A stretch of DNA of 5,949 bases, taken from assembly GCA_903863315.1 (NCBI GenBank), contig CAIPBN010000447.1, forward strand, positions 1 to 5,949, written 5' to 3'. The notes beneath the pieces are model-generated. The model did not search any database, was not told where the DNA came from, and saw only the letters and a program-made list of their open reading frames with translations. This document shows, in pieces, positions 3,190-5,949 of the stretch; the first letter of the stretch is position 1; the number at the start of each line of letters is the position of its first letter. Position numbers and translations under genes: made by a program. Source of the stretch: an uncultured Verrucomicrobiota bacterium. Lineage in GTDB: Bacteria; Verrucomicrobiota; Verrucomicrobiia; Limisphaerales; SXTU01.

Positions 3190-5949
3190 CAGTCCCCGGG
3201 CGACCTAGATACCAGCTTCAACCCCGGCTCCGGCGCGGACTGGCGGGTGCTTGGCATCGCGCGGCAGACCGATGGCAAACTGGTGGTCGGCGGCCAATTT
3301 ACAATCTTCAATGATCAGAAGCGCAACCGCATCACCCGCCTCAACGAAAACGGTTCCACCGACTTCACGTTCAACGCGGGCGACGGCGCCGACAGCTCGG
3401 TCAACGCCGTGGCAATCGCCCCCGATGGAAAGATTCTAGTCGGCGGAGACTTTTATTCCTTCAACGGGGCCTCACGCTACCGCCTCGTCCGCCTGAATGC
3501 CTCGGGATCGGTGGATACCTCCTTCGTGCTGGCCCCCGGTGCGGATGGCACCGTGCAGGCAATCACCGTGCAAGCGGATGGCAAGGTGCTCATCGCCGGC
3601 AGCTTCACGGCGGTCAACGGCACCGCTCGCAACCGCGTCGCCCGGTTGAACACGGACGGCTCGCTCGACGCGAGCTTCAATCCCGGCTTCGGCCCCAACG
3701 GCGCTGTCCTCACTATCACGCAGCAGACGGACGGAAATATTCTCATCGGCGGCTACTTCGCCTCCGTCAACGGCACGACCCGCAACCGCGTCGCCCGGTT
3801 GAACAACGACGGCACCTTGGACCCCGGCTTCGTCCCGGGCACGCTGGATAACGGCTACGTCAACTCCGTCAGCCTCACCGCCGACGGCAAGGTCTTCATA
3901 GCCGGTGGCATCTCCGTCGGCTTGCAGTCACGCATTCTCCGCCTGCTCGCCAACGGCGCGGTGGACAACACCTTCAGCCCGGGGAACAATGCCATCAGCT
4001 CCGACGTCACCACCGCCATCGCTCAAAGCGACGGCAAGGTGCTGATCGGTGGCCACTTCGAGTCTGTCACCGGCGTCTCCCGCAACGGTATCGCGCGCCT
4101 GAACTCCGACGGCTCGCTCGACCCAGCTTTCAACCCCGGCGCAGGCGCGAACCAGCTCGTCTGGACGCTGCTGTTGCAGCCGGATGGCCGGCTGGTGGCT
4201 GGGGGAGCGTTCACGACCTACGCCGGCGTCTCGCGCAATCGCATCACCCGCATTCACAATGACGCCGTCCAGGTCAACCAGGCCCCGCTCATGGCCGCCA
4301 TCGGCAGCCTTACTGTGCTGGAGGATGCCGGACCCCAGAACGTCAACGTCGCGGGGATTGCACCCGGCCCGGCGGGTGAGGCGGCGCAGATGGTCACGAA
4401 TCTTACCGCGACTTCCTCAAACCCGGCGATCATCCCTCATCCGAGCGTGAGCTACACGCCGGGCGCGACGACCACGTCGCTCGCCTTCACGCCCGTGGCC
4501 AACGCCAACGGCGTCGTGACCATCAGCGTCGTCGCACAGGACAACGGCGGCACGGCCTTCGGCGGCGTGGACAAGACCACGAACACCTTCACCGTCACGG
4601 TGACGCCGGTGAATGACGCGCCGGGCTTCACGCTGGCACCCGCAGGAAGGGTCGTGGCTTGGTTCACCGATTCCTACTTGGACATGGGCCAAACGACAGT
4701 GCCACCGGCTGCCTTGAGCGGAGTCACCGCCATGGCCGGCGGCTGGTATCATAGCTTGGCGCTCAAGAGCGACGGCTCCGTCGTGGCTTGGGGTGACAAC
4801 TGGCGCGGGCAGACCAATGTGCCGGCGGCGGCCCAAAGCGGAGTGGTGGCCGTTGCGGCCGGGAATTCGTTCAGCCTGGCGCTCAAGAGCGACGGCACCG
4901 TGGTCGCGTGGGGGAACAACGACAACCAAGAGACAGACGTGCCGCCTGACTTGACCAGCGTGGTGGCCATCGCCGCCGGAGAGAACCACAGCCTGGCTTT
5001 GAAGAACGACGGAACGGTGGTGGCTTGGGGCAGGAATGGCGGTTGGCCAGGGGTGGGGCCGACCAACGTGCCGCCCGGACTAAGCAACGTCGTGGCGATC
5101 GCGGCAGGCAGCGGCAACAGCCTGGCGCTCAAGAGTGATGGCACGGTGGTGGGGTGGGGTGGGGATTGGGGCCGGTTCACCGGAGTAAGCGACTTGGTGG
5201 CCATAGACGCATTCGATGAGCGAACGCTTGGCCTCAAACGCGACGGAACCCTCGCGGAGCATGGTTATTATGGATTGGGGGATGGAACAGTGAGCAATGT
5301 GACGGCGATAGCAGCGGGGGCCGATCACGCTCTGGCACTCAGGAGCGATGGAACCGTGCTGGCATTCAACGGCGGAGAAATTCCCCTGGCGGCACAACGC
5401 GGCGTAATGGCGATCTCGGCAGGGGAAAGCCACAGCTTGGCAGTCGTGCGCGGCGTGTCCCCTGCTTTGGTGGTGCGGGAAGACAGCGGCGCTCAGTTGG
5501 TGGAGGGAGCGCTCAACAGCATCTCCCCTGGCCCGGCCAACGAGTCGGCGCAGATCGTGACCTTCACTGTCACGAACGACAACAACGCACTGTTCCTCGT
5601 CCAGCCTGGCATCAGCACGGGCGGCACGCTCACCTTCACGCCCGCCCCGAACGCCAACGGCTCGGCCACCGTCACCGTCATTGCCCGTGACAACGGCGGT
5701 CTGCCCGGCGCGGACGCGAGCGCGCCCCAGACCTTCACCCTCACCGTCACACCGGTGAATGACGCGCCGACCATCGCATTCGCCACCAACAACGTCGTGG
5801 TGGCGGAGGACAGCGCGGGCTACAGCGGCGGCATGGCCACAGTCAGCGTCGGCCCGGCCAACGAGTCCGGTCAGAGCGTGACCAGCGTCGTGACGAGCAA
5901 CGACAACAATGCCCTGTTCAGCGTGCAGCCACTGGTGAGTCTCGGCGGC
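3079..5949 (+). CDS. Large secreted mosaic protein: delta-60 propeller, Ig/cadherin-like modules, RCC1-like propeller (3' end beyond window)
   Basis: The frame is open for 957 codons from an ATG with a Shine-Dalgarno to the right edge, with no stop or frameshift. In order it shows a signal peptide (1-37), seven delta-60 repeats (about 57-397), an Ig/cadherin-like module ending in 'VNDAP' (399-515), seven RCC1-like repeats (524-792), a second Ig/cadherin-like module ending in 'VNDAP' (797-897), and the start of a third (898-957). No enzyme motif is visible. Both repeat types form beta-propellers, and the Ig-like modules are typical of surface or extracellular adhesion and scaffold proteins, so a binding or structural role outside the cytoplasm is likely. 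The C-terminus, where a sorting or anchoring signal would sit, lies beyond the window. The gene follows a spacer of over 400 bases and probably has its own promoter. Domain families are confident; the biological role is not known. Confidence 0.93.
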   Translation, partial: MKSQAKPQSRTHSWLYRDLMCHSIAAFILGFGLLAQAQSPGDLDTSFNPGSGADWRVLGIARQTDGKLVVGGQFTIFNDQKRNRITRLNENGSTDFTFNAGDGADSSVNAVAIAPDGKILVGGDFYSFNGASRYRLVRLNASGSVDTSFVLAPGADGTVQAITVQADGKVLIAGSFTAVNGTARNRVARLNTDGSLDASFNPGFGPNGAVLTITQQTDGNILIGGYFASVNGTTRNRVARLNNDGTLDPGFVPGTLDNGYVNSVSLTADGKVFIAGGISVGLQSRILRLLANGAVDNTFSPGNNAISSDVTTAIAQSDGKVLIGGHFESVTGVSRNGIARLNSDGSLDPAFNPGAGANQLVWTLLLQPDGRLVAGGAFTTYAGVSRNRITRIHNDAVQVNQAPLMAAIGSLTVLEDAGPQNVNVAGIAPGPAGEAAQMVTNLTATSSNPAIIPHPSVSYTPGATTTSLAFTPVANANGVVTISVVAQDNGGTAFGGVDKTTNTFTVTVTPVNDAPGFTLAPAGRVVAWFTDSYLDMGQTTVPPAALSGVTAMAGGWYHSLALKSDGSVVAWGDNWRGQTNVPAAAQSGVVAVAAGNSFSLALKSDGTVVAWGNNDNQETDVPPDLTSVVAIAAGENHSLALKNDGTVVAWGRNGGWPGVGPTNVPPGLSNVVAIAAGSGNSLALKSDGTVVGWGGDWGRFTGVSDLVAIDAFDERTLGLKRDGTLAEHGYYGLGDGTVSNVTAIAAGADHALALRSDGTVLAFNGGEIPLAAQRGVMAISAGESHSLAVVRGVSPALVVREDSGAQLVEGALNSISPGPANESAQIVTFTVTNDNNALFLVQPGISTGGTLTFTPAPNANGSATVTVIARDNGGLPGADASAPQTFTLTVTPVNDAPTIAFATNNVVVAEDSAGYSGGMATVSVGPANESGQSVTSVVTSNDNNALFSVQPLVSLGG
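3247..4269 (+). repeat. Seven delta-60 repeats forming a beta-propeller
   Basis: Seven units begin at about 3247, 3400, 3553, 3706, 3859, 4006 and 4159. The spacing is 153 bases (51 codons) throughout except after unit five, which is 147. The unit consensus is 'V-x-A-I-x-x-x-DGKVLIGG-x-F' followed by 'VNG-x-x-RNR-x-ARLN-x-DGSLD-x-x-FNPG'. An extra 'LDTSFNPGSG' strand at residues 43-52 precedes the first unit and would complete the ring by the usual velcro closure. Units three and four share a 25-base identical stretch (3628-3652 and 3781-3805), a sign of recent duplication or conversion. Unit five (3859-4005) is two codons short and has lost the usual 'F-x-x-VNG' loop. Delta-60 repeats are common in large secreted proteins of Verrucomicrobiota, Myxococcota and Bacteroidota. 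Confidence 0.88.
4273..4623 (+). other. First Ig/cadherin-like module
   Basis: Residues 399-515 run from 'VNQAP' through 'LTVLEDAG', 'GIAPGPAGEAAQ', 'FTPVANANGVVTISV' and 'AQDNGG' to 'FTVTVTPVNDAP'. This is the standard strand order of the tandem Ig/cadherin-like repeats of bacterial giant surface proteins, in which 'VNDAP' joins one module to the next. The acidic 'DNGG' and 'NDAP' turns may bind calcium, as in related modules, but this is inferred from family behaviour. Confidence 0.75.
4648..5454 (+). repeat. Seven RCC1-like repeats forming a second beta-propeller
   Basis: Units start at about 4651, 4780, 4900, 5017, 5146, 5251 and 5356, giving lengths of 129, 120, 117, 129, 105 and 105 bases before the last. 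The consensus is 'VVAWG-x-N-x-x-GQTNVP' followed by 'VVAIAAG-x-x-HSLALKSDGT'. Seven units match the seven blades of RCC1. The first four are well conserved. The last three are shortened and lose the 'WG-x-N' and 'GQTNVP' parts, keeping mainly the 'AIAAG-x-x-H-x-LAL-x-x-DGT' half. This is the short RCC1 type found in secreted bacterial proteins. There is no sign that it acts as a nucleotide exchange factor, the role of eukaryotic RCC1. Confidence 0.88.
5467..5949 (+). other. Second and third Ig/cadherin-like modules, third cut by window edge
   Basis: Residues 797-897 form a complete module: 'LVVREDSGAQLVEGALNSIS', 'GPANESAQIVTFTVTNDNNA', 'LTFTPAPNANGSATVTV', 'ARDNGG' and 'FTLTVTPVNDAP'. Residues 898-957 begin another with 'VVVAEDSAGYSGG', 'GPANESGQSV' and 'SNDNNALFSVQP'. 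The two share 'GPANES' and 'NDNNALF', so they are closely related tandem copies. The 18 bases at 5752-5769 are identical to 4606-4623 at the end of the first module. More copies are likely beyond the edge. Confidence 0.8.

Noticed and set aside
4417..4989. Antisense frame of 190 codons over the Ig-like and RCC1 regions
   Set aside because: It is a repeat-driven shadow: its internal repetition (GGDGHH-like units) follows the RCC1 repeats on the opposite strand.
3247..5454. CRISPR array or non-coding tandem repeat
   Set aside because: The periodic sequence is protein-coding throughout, with units in frame and of codon-multiple length, and the similarity is at the protein level without conserved repeats and unique spacers.

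Overview
The window is GC-rich bacterial DNA with strongly G/C-ending codons. Every supported intact gene lies on the + strand. The gene content suggests a member of the Verrucomicrobiota or a related PVC-group bacterium. This rests on a PocR-type AraC regulator, a DUF2934 protein, a soluble PAS histidine kinase, and a very large secreted protein that combines delta-60 repeats, RCC1-like repeats and Ig/cadherin-like modules ending in 'VNDAP'. The assignment is inferred from content; no phylogenetic marker gene is present.

Layout. Positions 1-133 hold the left edge and perhaps the tail of an upstream gene. Positions 134-2650 hold three closely spaced co-directional genes: a PocR-AraC transcription factor, a 90-residue DUF2934 protein with a clear Shine-Dalgarno and a GTG start, and a cytoplasmic PAS-HisKA-HATPase kinase with no receiver partner in view. 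Gaps of about 42 and 36 bases make one transcript plausible. Positions 2651-3078 hold no intact gene. On the - strand this gap carries what looks like a frameshifted, N-terminally truncated remnant of a LOTUS/OST-HTH domain gene. Positions 3079-5949 are one uninterrupted frame of 957 codons that runs off the right edge.

The long protein is the most striking object. It has a signal peptide, then seven delta-60 repeats with a nearly perfect 153-base period, then an Ig/cadherin-like module. Next come seven RCC1-like repeats, and then further Ig/cadherin-like modules. It therefore appears to carry two unrelated seven-repeat beta-propellers. The RCC1 block sits where the next Ig-like module should begin and uses different valine codons from its surroundings, which suggests it was spliced in as a module.

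How the genes might work together: the first three look like a sensory and regulatory cluster, with a ligand-sensing transcription factor and a kinase. The secreted mosaic protein is probably exported to the cell surface or beyond and is separated from the cluster by the decayed gene. Nothing in the sequence directly links the two.
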